Shown: piece after piece, positions 21,944 to 34,337 of the stretch
Position numbering within the stretch: position 1 is the stretch's first letter
Layout: the number at the start of each line of letters is the position of its first letter
Assembly (NCBI GenBank): GCA_037893225.1
Contig: JAZGUH010000323.1
Span: forward strand, 2,604,001 to 2,668,000
Source: Hippasteria phrygiana
Taxonomy: Eukaryota; Echinodermata; Asteroidea; Valvatida; Goniasteridae
Direction of reading: 5' to 3'
DNA: 64,000 bases
Position numbers and translations under genes: made by a program
The notes under the pieces: model-generated
Databases searched by the model: none
What the model was told of the DNA's origin: nothing
Seen by the model: only the letters and a program-made list of their open reading frames with translations

Positions 21944-23264
21944 CCCAGATAGCACGCAAACGTAAAAACAACGTTAAGTTAACGTTTGCCGCATTGTTAC
22001 TTTAACGTTAAACGTCAACGTTGTAGTTTGGTTAGTTTACTCATTGATATTATGTTGCATCAACGTTGACAAGGTAATCATATGGTAGAATGACGTTATA
22101 ACAACGTTATTGTATAAACATTTCAGTGTAACGTTTTTTAAACGTTTATATAGTCGGAAAATAACCAGCACGGGAATGTTATAACAAAGTTACATTAGTG
22201 TTATTAAATTATTACTAACATGTTAAATAATGAATATTTTAGCACAGGAATGTTGAAACAAAGTTACATTAGCGATTGCCAAATTATTGCTAACAATCAA
22301 TATTTTAGGTTACTTTGCTCTTTGATATCTTTGCTCCTTAATATCTTTGCTCCTTGATATCAACGTTGGCATGGTAATTCTGAAAAAGTATGCGTTGGAA
22401 GAAAGTTGAATTAATGTTCACCGAACGTTAACATTTATCTGAATGGTTTTGTTTTGTTTTGTTAGTATACTCATATTAGGTTTACACATACAACATTTTG
22501 TCGTCTATAACATCATGGTTCACTAACTTTTAGGAATCAACGTTTCGGTTGAGAGTGTTTGCTCATTGATATTCTGTTTGATCAATGTTGGCATGGTCAT
22601 CTTAACAAATTACAACAACGTTATTGTAACATTTCAATGTAACACTTTTCAACGCTACCCAGATAGCATACAAACGTATAGACAATGTCACATTAACGTT
22701 CGCCGTATTATTACATTGACGTTAAATATCAACGTTTTCGGTTTGGTTAGTTTGCTCAACGTTGGCACGGTTATTCAAAAACGTTACAACAACGTCATTG
22801 TAACATTTCAATGTAACATCTTTTAAACGTTAACATTGTTGAGAAATAACCAGGACATTATGTTCGAACATTATTTCGTTACAATTACGGTCACCAAAAT
22901 ATTGCTTTGAGGGTAAATTATTATTATTATTATTATTTAATTTTTTTATATTTTTCTCTCTCAGTGGAGTGGCTACTCCGTTTATTCCACTTCATTCAAA
23001 TATCACAAAACAAAACAATATTCATACACACATATACATACATATATATATAAACACATATATACATACACATATATATACAACAATATTTACAACAAAA
23101 TAAATAACAATTTAAAGAAAATTAAAGACTTTATACTCAATGTACTGATTTTAAAACCCAAAACAATCATTTAAATACAAAACAACAGGAGAGACTAAGG
23201 AAAAAAAAGCAGTTATCAATTAAAAATTAAACTGAATTTTTCCGTTCACTAATGTACAAAGACT

Positions 23265-26200
23265 TCAGTTTTTTGCATAATTATTACTGAAAGTTTGTTC
23301 CCCGAGTCTTTTTAATTCCATTTGTAACATCATTTTTACATTCCTTTGGAACTGTTTCAAAATTTGAAACGGTTGACCTTTCCCTTCAGATAAGGCGATA
23401 TTATTTATAATGTTCCATATGGTGCTATATAATCGACAAATTAAAATGCGCGCAAATTCATCCATGTTGTGTCCTATTCCCATTATTCTAGCAGTATCGT
23501 CTAAATAGAAGTATTTGTTCCCGTTGTGTTTCTTAATAATGTTTTATACAAAAATCCAAGCGTCAATATGACAAACACAATACATAAAAAGATGTTCAAC
23601 CGTTTCTTTTTCTGTTTTACACAGCAAACAAGTATCATTGGTCGTTATTTTTATTTTGTAGAGCTTGTCTTTTGTTGGAACAATCCTGTGCTTGATTTTA
23701 TACCACAGATCTCGGTCGTTTGGATCGATAAGACCAGAGTGAGTATTAAAGTGATTTTCAAAATTTTACTCCATTTTAAGCGGGTATGCCGGTTGAAGAT
23801 ATTTTCCCATTGTTTTTCTGCCACTGGGATCGTAAGGTTGTTAGCAATACAAAATGTGTATGTTTCTTTCACGGTCAAAAAATCAACAGAAAGGTAAGTC
23901 TCCTCGTTTCACAAAAATCTTTGATTTCCAACATGTTACTGATGTGATTAGGGGGGCCTTGTCTAGTTTCTTGATAATACAACCGATTTATGTGTTTCTT
24001 GAAATTGTCAACTATTCTTCCAGCATTAATTGCTTTTATACCGCATTCTTCAGCTATGTTTCTATACGTTTTTAGTTTGCCTGAAGAAACAATATGACGG
24101 AGTTTGTAGAAACCTTTAGGCTTCAGAATTTTACTCGATAATTCTTTATCTCTGTTACCAGTGATCACTGTATTACCCCACAGGGGAATATCCATGGCTT
24201 CTTGTTTACAGGAAATATGCAAATCTATCCTGCTATGATTTCCTTGTAGAATTCAGTGGTTTGAAAACGCCTACGACTACATTCAAAAACATACCATCCC
24301 AATCGATTGTCAGTAGCCCTAGAAATCCAGTAATCAAAACTAAATTTCCACTTGGCGTTCTCCGTGCAATACTTAGTTAACCATTTCAGTTTCAGACTTT
24401 GCAGTTTGTGTTTAACATTAATCAGGCCAGTGCCACCTTTATCAATGGGTCCTCTTATAGTGTTGCGGTTAATCTTGTCTGGCTTCCCATTCCAATAAGA
24501 ATTCAAAATAATATTCTCAATCTCTTTCACAATTTCTTCAGTACAAGACACTACACTTCCAAGGTAAGTAATACTTGCTCCCATCATGCTCTTGACAATA
24601 ACTGTTTTGCCTCTCAATGTTAGATTCCGTTCTTTATAACGGTCAAGGGTGCAATCCGAGGACTCCAATTGTCCACCGGACTGACCTGATTCCCAACAAA
24701 AATGCCCAAGATTTATATTTTGTCATTGACCCATGTGAATCCTTCTGGTTGGTCTTTTCTGGATCTTCATGCACCCAGCCAAAGCCCCGTTGCTTTTTCA
24801 AGATTTGTCTTGGATCCGCTCCCTTCACTAAAAATATTCATAATTTCTCTTAAAACAACAAAATCCTTGTTTTTGGTGACGAAAACGGTTGCGTCATCAG
24901 TATGTTGGATAAGTTTAACATGAATGTCAGTATGAGGGATAATGACCCCCTGCAGTGAAATGTTTGATCTAATTAGACTGGCTAAACCTTCAACACAAAT
25001 GGCATAGAGTAAAGGCGACAATGGGCACCCCTGTCTAATGCCTCGAGTGACTTTAAAGGGACTTCCTATAAAATTGTTTACTATAACACAGCTTTTGGGC
25101 GCTTGATACAAAATACTAATCCATTCAATGAGAGAAATGGGAATTCCTAATTTCTTCATAATGGCGTACATGTAATCCCATTCAATGCGGTCAAAGGCCT
25201 TTTCTTGGTCTATACTAATGGCCGCCGATTCTTTACGATTAATATTACAATCATCTACCACATCTCTTAAAATCATAAGATTGTCGTGGATACATATACC
25301 ATGAACACCGCATGTTTGTTCTTCACCGATTATGTGTGGCATAATCTTACGCAATCGGTTAGTGAGAACTTTGGAGATAATTTTATAGTCTACTGTTGAA
25401 AGACTAATCGGCCGCCAGTTTTTTAGCTCACTTCTTTCCACCCTATTTTTAGTAAACCTCTAGTTTTACATGCTTCAATGACTTGCAATAGTTCATTTTT
25501 AAGTATAGGCCAGAAAGTGAGATAGAATTCAACAGTAAGTCCATCAATGCCCGGAGATTTGTTCTTACTCATTTGTTTAAGTGCTATTTCAACTTCGGAC
25601 TCTGTAATGTCAAAATCAAAATCCAGGTCATCGATGTTCTTAGTGGTCACGGTGTTCAGAATTTTTGACATCTGGTTTTTATCAATACCATTCGAGGTAT
25701 ACAATTGCAGGTAAAAGGCATTAAAATGTTGGATCAAGAGTTCGGGATCTTCCAAAACCACACCTTTGTCATTAATTAAAGTCGGCATATTGTTATATTT
25801 AATTTGTTGTTTCTCAACTGATAAGAAAAACTTGCTCGGTTTCTCACCTTCATTTTTGTTCTGAATGTGTGTTCTCACACAAGCTTTATCCCACTCTTTA
25901 AATTCATGATTTTTTAGTTTGTCTTCCAAATCTTTCAAAAGTTCGGGATCAGTGTTGGAACATCCAGTAAGTTTTAAATAACGATTTTGCAAGGAATTTA
26001 AAAGCTTTTTCTCCTTACCCGCTTTTTCTGTACCATACTCTCTGAGAATTTCTCTCAGTTTACTCTTTCCCATCAATCAACCAAATCATCAAAAGAAAAT
26101 GTTCTAGTTTTCCAAAATTCCCAAAAATAAACAACTCTATTAATACACTCATCATCTTTGAGATTATCATTGTTACATATCCATCTTCCCGGTCCTCTGA

Positions 26201-26901
26201 CAGTATCATTACAATCTTTTAGTTTAAGTAAAATAACATTGTGATCTGAAAACCCGACGGCACTAATACTTATCGAGTCCATTTGACTCATTAAGTCTTC
26301 AGACATCAAAATATAATCAATTCTACTTGGCTTTTTAAGCCCTTTGTGATAGTAAGTATAGCCATTATCTCTAGGATAGGTTGTGCGCCACACATCTATT
26401 AAGTTGTGCTCTTCTGTAAAATTCTGAAAAACCGGGATACAACGCTTATTATTACAAATCTCCTCGTCCACGGGACAATTAGAATCACCTCCAATAATAA
26501 CTCGTTTTTCATTTTTAATAACTTCATTCAGGTCTTTTATAAAATGGATTCTAGGATATAGAACGTTGGGTGCATAGGCCGAAACAAGAGTAATATTTTC
26601 CCCATTCCAGTTAATCGTGGTTTTTTCCCAACGCCCCCTCCTTATCATTACAACTATTGATTGCTTTTTTCCCTATTTTATTAGAAATAAGAATAGCAAC
26701 TCCTTTAGAATTCCTAAGTCCATGCGAAAAAATGTTTTGCCCATTCCACTGCTTTTGCCAAAGGGGTTCATCAGCCACTTCACTATGAGTTTCTTGCAGA
26801 AAGCAAATATTAATTTTCCGGCGCTCGAGATAATCAAAAACAACATTTCTTTTAACACTTTCTCTTAATCCATTACAGTTAATGGTAGCAACTGACAACA
26901 T
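23265..26901 (-). pseudogene. LINE-E ORF2 (APE endonuclease and reverse transcriptase)
   Basis: The start ATG at 26901 gives MLSVATINCNGLRE, followed by FLQETHSE (metal-binding Glu). After a shift at about 26645 come SAYAPN, GGDSNCP, SRIDYILM and the GFSDHN catalytic pair. RT is at 25441-24767: NWRPISLS, AISIDQEKAFDRIEW (motif A), TRGIRQGCPLSPLLYAI (motif B), and motif C written QHTDDATVF, where Y/F-A is replaced by H-T. The C-terminal parts run to 23265, with CLLCKTEKETVEHLF as the zinc-ligand block near 23620. Frameshifts at about 26645, 26075, 25430, 24770 and 24225 and later stops make it inactive. Length and motif style fit the Tx1 group of the L1 superfamily. Confidence 0.82.
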
Positions 26902-28285
26902 AAGAAGGGCAAGAATTACATTCAAAAATAAAATCATGAAAGAAATGGTCACTAACCAACAGTCTGATTGAAATTGCTGTTTGACAGGATGACCTCTCCC
27001 GCGTCCCCTTGTGGTGCTCTGAGTATCAGTTCTATCTGTGGCTATCGCCCCTGTTCCGCGTCTTCGGCGAAAACGCTGTACACCATGCCGAGTGTACGGT
27101 ACCAAGTCATCCGTTTTCGAAGTATCCGTCTCCACGTCCGTCATGGTCACTTCGTTCTCGGTGCTTGCAGTTCTATTTTCAGGGTCTTCTTTCTGAAGCT
27201 TTTTGTCCGCTGCTCTCTCTTCCGTTTCCTCTGCTGATTCTTCGCCATTGTCTCTTGTTTTTCGTTTTCGGTTTTCCGGCTGAAACGCTTCGTCCGAAAA
27301 GTCGATTCCCATTTCCGGATTTGTTTGCTCTGGTGCATTCTTATCAGTTACCTTTTCGCTCTGGTGTTTCTCAGCGGTTTCTGTTTCGGTTGGTATCTTC
27401 GTTCTTGTCGTTGTGTTTTCCAGTAGTTTTGCTTCCAGGTCTGGTAGCTCCTCGATTTCCTGTCACGATATCGCTCCATGATTGTGTGCTTCCTTCTGCG
27501 TTTTTCTGGATCAATTTCCCTTTTGATTTTGGCTTGTGTTGCTTGATTTCTTCCTCAATGGATTTGCGATCATCGGAGATTTCGCGTAGTGTGACCTTTC
27601 TCTTCGTCGATTCCTTCTCCCTTGGGGTCTTGCTTCTCTGCTTGTCCTCTGTGTCGCCGTTTTCGGAACTTTCTTGTTCGTTTTCTTCCTTTGCCTGTTC
27701 TTCGTCAGATTCCTCCTTTTTTCTCAGCATCCATGTCCCCTTCGTCGTCTTCGCCCAGGCTGTCTTCCCCGCCGTGTACCTCACTTCCTTGGTTGCTTCC
27801 CTCGTCACTGGTTTCGATGACAAGGTCTTCATATTTGAAAACCTGTGTCTCGGCCTGTGTCTCAGCCGTATCGTCATCGTGCCACGATGCTCGATGATCC
27901 ATGCTTCCACACACGAAGCACTTCCCTCGTCGTGGGCAACTCTTGGCGAAGTGGCCTGGGTTGTTGCAAAGTTTGCAGGTTTTTTCCTGGCCCATATAGC
28001 GCACTGGCAGTGTGAAGGCTCCCACTCTAAGGTACCTCGGGATAGGCTTCTTCAGGTTTTTTACTAAGCTGCTTCGAACTCCCGTTTCGATGTTTTTGTC
28101 GAAGGGGTGTACTTGTCTGCGTATGTTGACAACCGACCCATATTGTGACAAGGCATTGGCAACCACAGCATCGGACATCTCGTATGGCGCCTTGACATAC
28201 ACCACTGCAGAGTTTCGTACACTGGTACGTTCACATTGTATTAGTGCATGCTTGAGTATTATGCCGTGTGCAGATTATGGTCAGC
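26902..28285 (-). pseudogene. LINE-E ORF1 (nucleic-acid chaperone, zinc-knuckle type)
   Basis: The minus frame from about 28285 contains VVYVKAPYEMSDAVVANAL, a region resembling the RNA-binding part of Tx1-type ORF1 (QYGSVVNIRRQVH, PRYLRVGAFTLPVRY), and two CCHC-like knuckles at about 27885-27985 (CKLCNNPGHFAKSC and CFVCGSMDH). It is followed by acidic and basic low-complexity sequence. Frames change near 27720 and 27340. The C-terminal stretch (27312 down) is rich in Glu, Lys and Arg (RFRRRRGTG, TRGRGRGH). ORF1 proteins of this kind bind the element RNA. No valid initiator is visible. Confidence 0.75.
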
Positions 28286-28394
28286 ACTCTACTACAAGGT
28301 ACTCACGTTTTTAGGAAATAAAGGTCGCTATTGGAGCAAGAAAAGGTTGAAGCTGTAGGAGCAGACATAAAACACGTCTTGCGCCGACGAACGC

Positions 28395-28650
28395 ATTATT
28401 ATTATTATTATAATTTCTTTCTGGTAATGAAACCAAGGATTCCTCAAAAGCGCCCTAGGCACTGTAGCTCGAAAGCCTGAAGAAACCTGTAGAGAGAAGA
28501 CAATGAGAAGAAGTTACAGTTTTAGAGGTGGGAGGAAAACCCCAGAAGGATATTCTGGGGAAAACCCAATCCACATGTGGACCAGGGCAGGAATCGAACC
28601 CGGGCCACAGTGGTGAAAGGCGGGGACAGTAACCACTGCGCCAACCTGAT
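28395..28650 (-). mobile_element. tRNA-headed SINE with (TAA)n tail
   Basis: The minus strand starts GGTTGGCGCAGTGGTTACTG (A box, 28631-28643) and has a B box GGTTCGATTCC (28590-28600). About 150 bases of body follow and a (TAA)n tail at 28395-28412. This is the usual order of a SINE. Its tail motif matches the LINE-E tail. Confidence 0.85.
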
Positions 28651-29291
28651 TCTTTAGTTTAGTTGCTTTGTTAATTGATTTTATGTGGAATAAAATTTGA
28701 CATGGTTAGTTAAAAGCGTTACAGCAACCAAATTGCACTTTTTCAATGTAACGATTTTAAACGTTTATTTAGTCGGCAAATAATCAGAAAGGTAACGTTG
28801 GAACAAAGTATAGGTGACCTGATTATTGCGCTAATGTTTAAGTAATATACTTTGCTATTTATATTAACTCGAAGCAATGTTGGTAATGCTGAAAACGTTA
28901 CAACCACCCCATTGCAGTATTTTGCATCTGACGTTTTAAAATCAACGTGGATGGAATCATCGAACAACTATAACCGTTTACAGGATTAATGAAGAAACTT
29001 TCGATTTAGGTATTTTGCTAATTGTCGAATAAACGTAGGCATGGTTGAACTTATATAAAACGCCGAACATGGATACGTTAAAAGAAATGTGATGTTTACC
29101 ATGTAATAAGAATGAAGTTTGGTTTTGCAAATGATTGGTATTATGTTGAATAAAGGTTCGAGTATGGTTTACTATAATGTCGAAACATTGTTTGAACTTG
29201 GTTAGCAATGTTGGCTTAATAGCAGTTCAGTGGATAACGTTAAAACAACTTTAGCAGAAGGTTGGTGAGGTTGGTTGAACAGTGGTTCACG

Positions 29292-29984
29292 CACTCTAAA
29301 AACTGAGGTGCTAAATTTAGCACTTAAAGATCTAAAAGTTTGCACTTCTAGGTGCTTGTATAGTGACGGCACATGCCATGCTGATCTAGCACAAGCATGC
29401 GTGCTATAATAATAGCACCTACAAAGAGCTAAACTAAAGCATTTCAGACGCTATTTTCAACAACTCATAGGATACAAAATAAAGCACTAGAGAAAAGTAG
29501 AAAAGGTTATACATGTATGTACTGAAAGCTTGGTTGACATTAATTAACTACAAATTAACGGAGACAAATGAAGTAGGAAACAGACTAAACAGAAATAACT
29601 TGCAATACATTTGAATTTGAATGCGAATGGCGATGTAATAAGATTATTCACCTATGATCGTAAAAAATAGAAATTGTATTGTGGAATTGTTTGAACAAAA
29701 CATATTATGGTCAAGAAAGTGTATTTTTGGACTAAAAACTGCAATTTAACCTGACTTTTGTAAACACAAATTTCCAAATTTCTGATTAGTCGTGCAATTG
29801 CTACGTAATTTTACACCTAAGGTGCAGTCAAGGAATCCTCGGTATTCAGCACTCATTTTCAGCACTCACCGTGAAGCACTTCCACTTGTTTGGGTCAAGT
29901 TTAACACGTGAGGTGCTAACTTGTGCACGTTAGGTGTACGTACTTGCTCGGCACTCAGTATTTATCACTTTTGTTTTAAGAGTG
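29292..29984. mobile_element. 693-bp element with CACTCT ends and CG target duplication
   Basis: Ends CACTCTAAAAACTGAGGTGC and the inverse CACTCTTAAAACAAAAG are TIRs. CG occurs on both sides (29290-29291 and 29985-29986). Removing element and one CG restores the 60-bp unit sequence GGTTCACGGAACAACG. Inside, GGTGCTAA- and GCACT-type motifs recur on both strands. CACT ends with a 2-bp TSD suggest a CACTA-like (EnSpm-related) element. Confidence 0.75.
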
Positions 29985-30144
29985 CGGAACAACGTCAAAG
30001 CACCGTTTTCGGGAGGTATAGCGAGGTTGGTTGAACCGAGGTTCGCAAACGAACGTTAAAACAACGTTTACCGAAGGTCAGCGAGGTTGGTTGAACAACC
30101 GTGTACTAAGATCGTTAACGCATCGTTTGCACGCATGAGGGAAA

Positions 30145-30473
30145 CATGCCACTAGAGCCAAAACAGGCAACTCCACTGCCTTTTGTTGTTGACACACCAA
30201 CACCTTTGCCAGCTTCTTATTTACACGGGATAGAGAATCAGAACTGTGGCATTTTTCTACAATAAAACGAAGAATTCTTGCAGATGTTTCTGTGTTAACT
30301 ATAACTCATATAGATAAGAATTTAAGTCAACAAAGGAATAACCGATAGTATCTTAAGTTTATTGACACAAGATAAACAATGCAAACAACATAAAAATCTC
30401 CAAAAGGCAGTGCTCCTTTCCGAGTTTAGGGCCTCCTAACTAGGAAAGCTCTAGTGGGCTGGGGACAGTATGG
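30145..30473. other. Unique central block of the AACGTT foldback
   Basis: About 330 bases without AACGTT motifs, with no coding frame or RNA gene seen. It lies between inverse 60-bp units on the left and the inverse terminus segment on the right. Confidence 0.5.
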
Positions 30474-30900
30474 TTTGTAAACGTTAATACTAATAGTTCG
30501 TTTTAACGATTCACTGCGGGTTATTTGTCGACTATGAAACGTTAAATGTGAACTGCTACAATGTGGTTGTTGTGACGTTTTCAGTATAACCATGCCAACG
30601 TTGGTCGATTACAATATCAAGGAGCAAAGTAACTATGTTTTGTAAATAATTGGGTTATCGCTAATGTAACTTTGTTCCTACATTCCCATGCTATATAAAC
30701 GTATAAAAAACGTTACATTGAAATGTTCCATTAACGTTGTTGTGACGTTTATTCTACCATTACCTTGTCACTGTTGATGCAACATAATATCAATGAGCAA
30801 ACTTACCAAACCACAACGTTGACGTTTAACGTTAAAGTAGTAATGCGGCAAACGTTCACGTAACGTTGTTTCTAGGCCCTAAGTTTGCGTGCTGTCTGGG

Positions 30901-31980
30901 GAACCACCATTCAACTAACTTTGGAACCCTTCGCCGAACGATGCTTTAACGTTGATTTGTTTAACCACCATTCAACCGACCTTGCTCACCCTCTAAAAAC
31001 GACACTACATGTATATATAACGTTGATTGTAGAACCCCGGTTCAGCTAACCTCGCTAACCTACTGAAAACGATGCCTTAACGTTGTTCAGGTAACCACCA
31101 TTCAACCAACCTCCGTTACCTTCAGCAAACGACGTTTTAACGTTATTCAGGTAACAATACCTTAACCAACCTCGCTCACCTTCAGCAAACGATGATCCAA
31201 CGTCTTTCTATAAACCTTAATTTAACTAACATTGCTAACCTTCGACCAACGATTTTTCAACGTTTTAAAGTGAACCACCATTCAACCAACCTCGCTTACC
31301 TTCCGATAACGATACTATAACGTTGTTTATAGAACCACCGTTCAACTAACGTCCCTTACCTATGGTAAACAATGCTTTAACCTTGTTCAGGGAACCGCCG
31401 TTCAACTTAACTCGATAACCTACTGAAAACGATGCCTTAACGTTGTTCAATTAACTACCTTTCAATCGACCATCATTACATTCAGCAAACGATGCTCTAA
31501 CGTTATACAATTCACCGTAATTCAACGAACATTGCTAACCTGCGACCAAAGATTTTTCAACGTTTTAAAGTGAACCACCGTTCAACTAACCTCGCTAACC
31601 TACTGTAAACAATGCTTTAAAGTTGTTCAGAGAACCACCGTTCAACCATCTTCGCTAACCTTCTGCAAAGGCTGCGTTAACGTTCTTTTGCGAACCTCGG
31701 TTCAACCAACCTCGCTAACCTTCTTCAAACGCTGCTTTAACGTTGTTCAATGAACCTCGGTTCAACCAACCTCGCTAACCTCCCGAATACGATGCTTTAA
31801 CGTTGTTCCGTGAACCACGGTTCAATCAACCTCACCAACCTTCTGCTAACGCTGTTTTAACGTTATCCAATGAACTGATATTGGCCAACATTGCTAACCA
31901 AGTTCAAACAATGTTTTAACGTTATATAGTCAACCATTCTTGAACAAACCTTACAAACCGAATGTAAACGTTCTTTTAAC
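30901..31980. repeat. 60-bp tandem array, 18 units with no net phase change
   Basis: The consensus of each unit runs GAACCACCGTTCAACCAACC, TCGCTAACCTTC, then AAACGATGCTTTAACGTTGTT. Units differ by many substitutions, yet the phase is kept over about 18 units. Some units form higher-order pairs, for example the sequence near 31240 recurs near 31540. Single inverse units are found at 29210-29290 and 29985-30144. Confidence 0.92.
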
Positions 31981-32241
31981 GTTGGAAGGATGACGGGAAA
32001 TGAATTGTTGGTACTAACCTGATAACAACGTTCAATCAATGTTGAAAAATTAACCCCTAAATTCAGAGAAGCGTGTAACATGAAATCTACGTTAAAACAA
32101 CGTACTGAAATCAACAAATTTAAAACATTGACAAAACTAACTAAAAGTGAACGTTCGCTTAACGTTACCTATTAAACCCTAACCATATGTCAACTAAATG
32201 AACCATTTTTCAACGTTAATATAACGACTTGTGCTATCTGG

Positions 32242-33104
32242 AATGTCGCCTGCCCGCTCGGTGTTCAATGTCGAACTCGTAGCACCCCAACCTTTGGATC
32301 CACCGGGCTATCTGTCCCTCGGGTTCGCGGAAGTTGAACAGCCATCACAGCGACCCATGATCCGTTCTGAGGAGGAACCGTTTGCCCAGGAGATAGTGTT
32401 TGAAATAATGGACGTGCATCATCTTTTTTTCTAACGAGGACAACCGGCGAAAACCAAGGGCTATTGGAGGGTTCGACCACGCCTTCCCGCAGCATCTGCT
32501 CTACTTGTTCCTCAGCCTCCCGCCGTTTATGCATCGGCAGTCTCCTTAGCCGCTGTCGTACAGGAGCTGCCGCTCCCGTATTGATCGTATGTTGGGTCAG
32601 GTCCGTTTGGCCGAGCTTGCCGTCCGGGCCCGTAAATGCTCCCGCAAACTCCGTCAGCAGTCTTGCCAGCTTGGTACGTTCGGCTTGGCTGAGGTTGGCA
32701 GCTCCACGGTCCAAGAGGTCATGCAACTGAGTCGGTACTTCTCTCCGGGCGCCCACCGCTCGCTTGGCGTTGGCTAGGGGAAGACGTTCGACGGCGGGAC
32801 CTGGCCGCCCCTCGCTAAGTTCCATCACGTCTACGTCGTTCACCGGGGAGAACAGAGCCAAACGACTCCCCCTGTAGATCGTGACGGAGTCGGCCGTCGG
32901 GTTGAACACCCTGACCGGCACGGTTCCATTATCGGTGTCAACCAACCCGGTCGCGACTGCAACCCGACAACTGTCGGTCGCTTCTAAGTTCGGGTATATC
33001 ATCCCGATCCTCATCTGTGGTTCGGTCCTTATCCCGCCCGCAATAATCGCCTCATGGCCTGCCGGCACCACCGTATTCTCCATCACCTGTACCCTTGCAA
33101 CCAT
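32242..33104 (-). pseudogene. Gypsy protease-RT linker, RT N-terminus and RNase H C-terminus
   Basis: The frame from 33104 runs through the linker to the RT N-terminal signature (LREGVVEPSNSPWFSPVVLV, about 32450-32510) and KKDD. It then joins directly to RNase H sequence in another frame: FLLRTDHGSL, a stop, WLFNF, GQIARWIQRLG and FDIEHRAGRRHS (32242-32400). RT motifs A to E are absent, so about 350 codons are deleted. The enzyme cannot function. Confidence 0.83.
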
Positions 33105-33113
33105 CGGCTGTCG

Positions 33114-34337
33114 TTAGGAACTCCCCAAGGGGGCTGCTTTCCCGTTGATGATGACTATATTGTCACCCCAGCGCCACTCGCAGTGGTAATTCGACAGGAA
33201 ATAGATTCCTAGTATCACATCGGGCTCTATGTCGGCCACTGTACAGGCGTGGTTCATGAGTTGATCCCCCACTTGTAAGTCAAAATTGGCCATCCCTTTA
33301 GCCGGCATGGAACTTCCGTCCGCCATTCTCAGGGCTGTGGCTGCAAGGAGGAGATTCGGTCTCACAGTCTCAGGCAACGCACCATAAACTCGCTCCGACA
33401 GCAAACTCACCGCCGCCCCGGTGTCCAGGAGGAGACGCACTGGTCTTCCGGCGACTCTCCCCGTTACGTAGTTCGCCCCGGTCGGCCTGGCCTGAGCAAC
33501 CTGCTCCTTGTCTGGGGCCTGGGGTCTCGGCACTGTCCTTGTCGGTTCTCGTTGCCTGCCTGCGGCCGACCTCCCTTTCTGATGAGGACAGTACCGCCGG
33601 ATGTGTCCGAGCTCGTGGCACCCATAGCACTCCACTCGGGGGTGGGCCTTCTGCATGTACCCGGTCCCGGCGGTCGGCTCGTGTTCCTCGGCTGGGGCTT
33701 CATGAGGCTGGGCTACCAGCCGAACATCCTTGGTACCTGACCTTCCCTTCTTGCGCGCCTGCGACTCGAGGAACGCCTCCATCTCGGCCGCAAGGGTGAC
33801 TGCCTCCGTCAAGGTCGTCGCTTTCCTCGAGAAGATGTGGCGTTGTAATTGCTTGTTTCCCAATGCATCGCGGAAGGCCTCTACCGCCAGATCTTCTCGG
33901 GACTGCGTGGGTAGCCTCGGGTAGCTCTTGCAGGCTAACCGACGGATCGACTGCCCCAGGCTCCCGAGCGACTCCTCGTACAATTGGGCTCGGTGCAATG
34001 GGATCTGTGCGGTCACTCCGAACCGTTGTTCAAAGTTTTCCAGGATGGAGGAGTATTCCTTCCTTGCCTCCGGCGCCAAATCAGCCAATGCCTCCTGAGC
34101 CGTGCCCCTCAGATGAGAAGCCAGGAACATCGCTTTTTCGTCCTAGCCCCAATGCTTGACGGTCGCCACACTCTCGAAGTGGATCAGGTAATCGGACCAC
34201 GAGGAGTTTCCGTCAAACTTATCGGGGAGCATCATTGGCCTCCGACCCCCCGGGTCGCGACGACCAGGTGTTGTTGTTTCCTCCCTTCCTGTCAGCTCGG
34301 CGGCCCCGTAGGCACCAGGTGTAGCACGTTGTCTCAT
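33114..34337 (-). pseudogene. Gypsy gag-protease
   Basis: ATG at 34337. The gag region has KFDGNSSWSDYLIHFE (about residues 40-55), an in-frame TAG at 34142-34144, then FLASHLRGTAQEAL and the capsid-like region. A CCHC knuckle CYGCHELGHIRRYC lies at about 33590-33632, and the aspartic protease motif LLLDTGAAVSLLS at about 33402-33440, with a later ILGIYFLSNY block. A single in-frame TAA at about 33114 separates it from the RT frame. Only these two stops break an otherwise intact frame, so decay is recent or mild in this part. Confidence 0.83.

Larger units (their letters stand above)
22918..28290 (-). mobile_element. LINE-E, Tx1/L1-like non-LTR retrotransposon, nearly full length
   Basis: A minus-strand element with ORF1 (zinc knuckles), ORF2 (APE endonuclease, RT, C-terminal zinc ligands) and a 3' UTR of about 340 bases ending in a (TAA)n tail at 22918-22940. 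It is about 5.4 kb. It is inserted in the left part of the AACGTT foldback. The 5' end is uncertain, and the ORF1 frame runs up to about 28285 without a clear start. Confidence 0.85.
21944..32241. mobile_element. About 10 kb AACGTT-rich foldback structure with CCAGATAGCAC ends
   Basis: The left end reads CCCAGATAGCACGCAAACGT, the right end GTGCTATCTGG (inverse). Internal copies of the same terminus lie at 22658 (direct) and 30900 (inverse, CCCAGACAGCACGC). Left-arm sequence (21944-22912, then 28655-29290) is AACGTT-rich and leads into 60-bp units. After a central block, an inverse terminus-containing segment (30474-30900) and a large inverse array of 60-bp units (30901-31980) follow. Later insertions are LINE-E, a SINE and a CACTC-ended element. 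No transposase-like frame was seen. The left border is LINE-D and the right border a Gypsy fragment, so no TSD can be read. Confidence 0.7.

Noticed and set aside
27009..28067. 352-codon plus-strand frame
   Set aside because: Lies antisense to LINE-E ORF1 and has no domain; a shadow of the charged minus-strand sequence.
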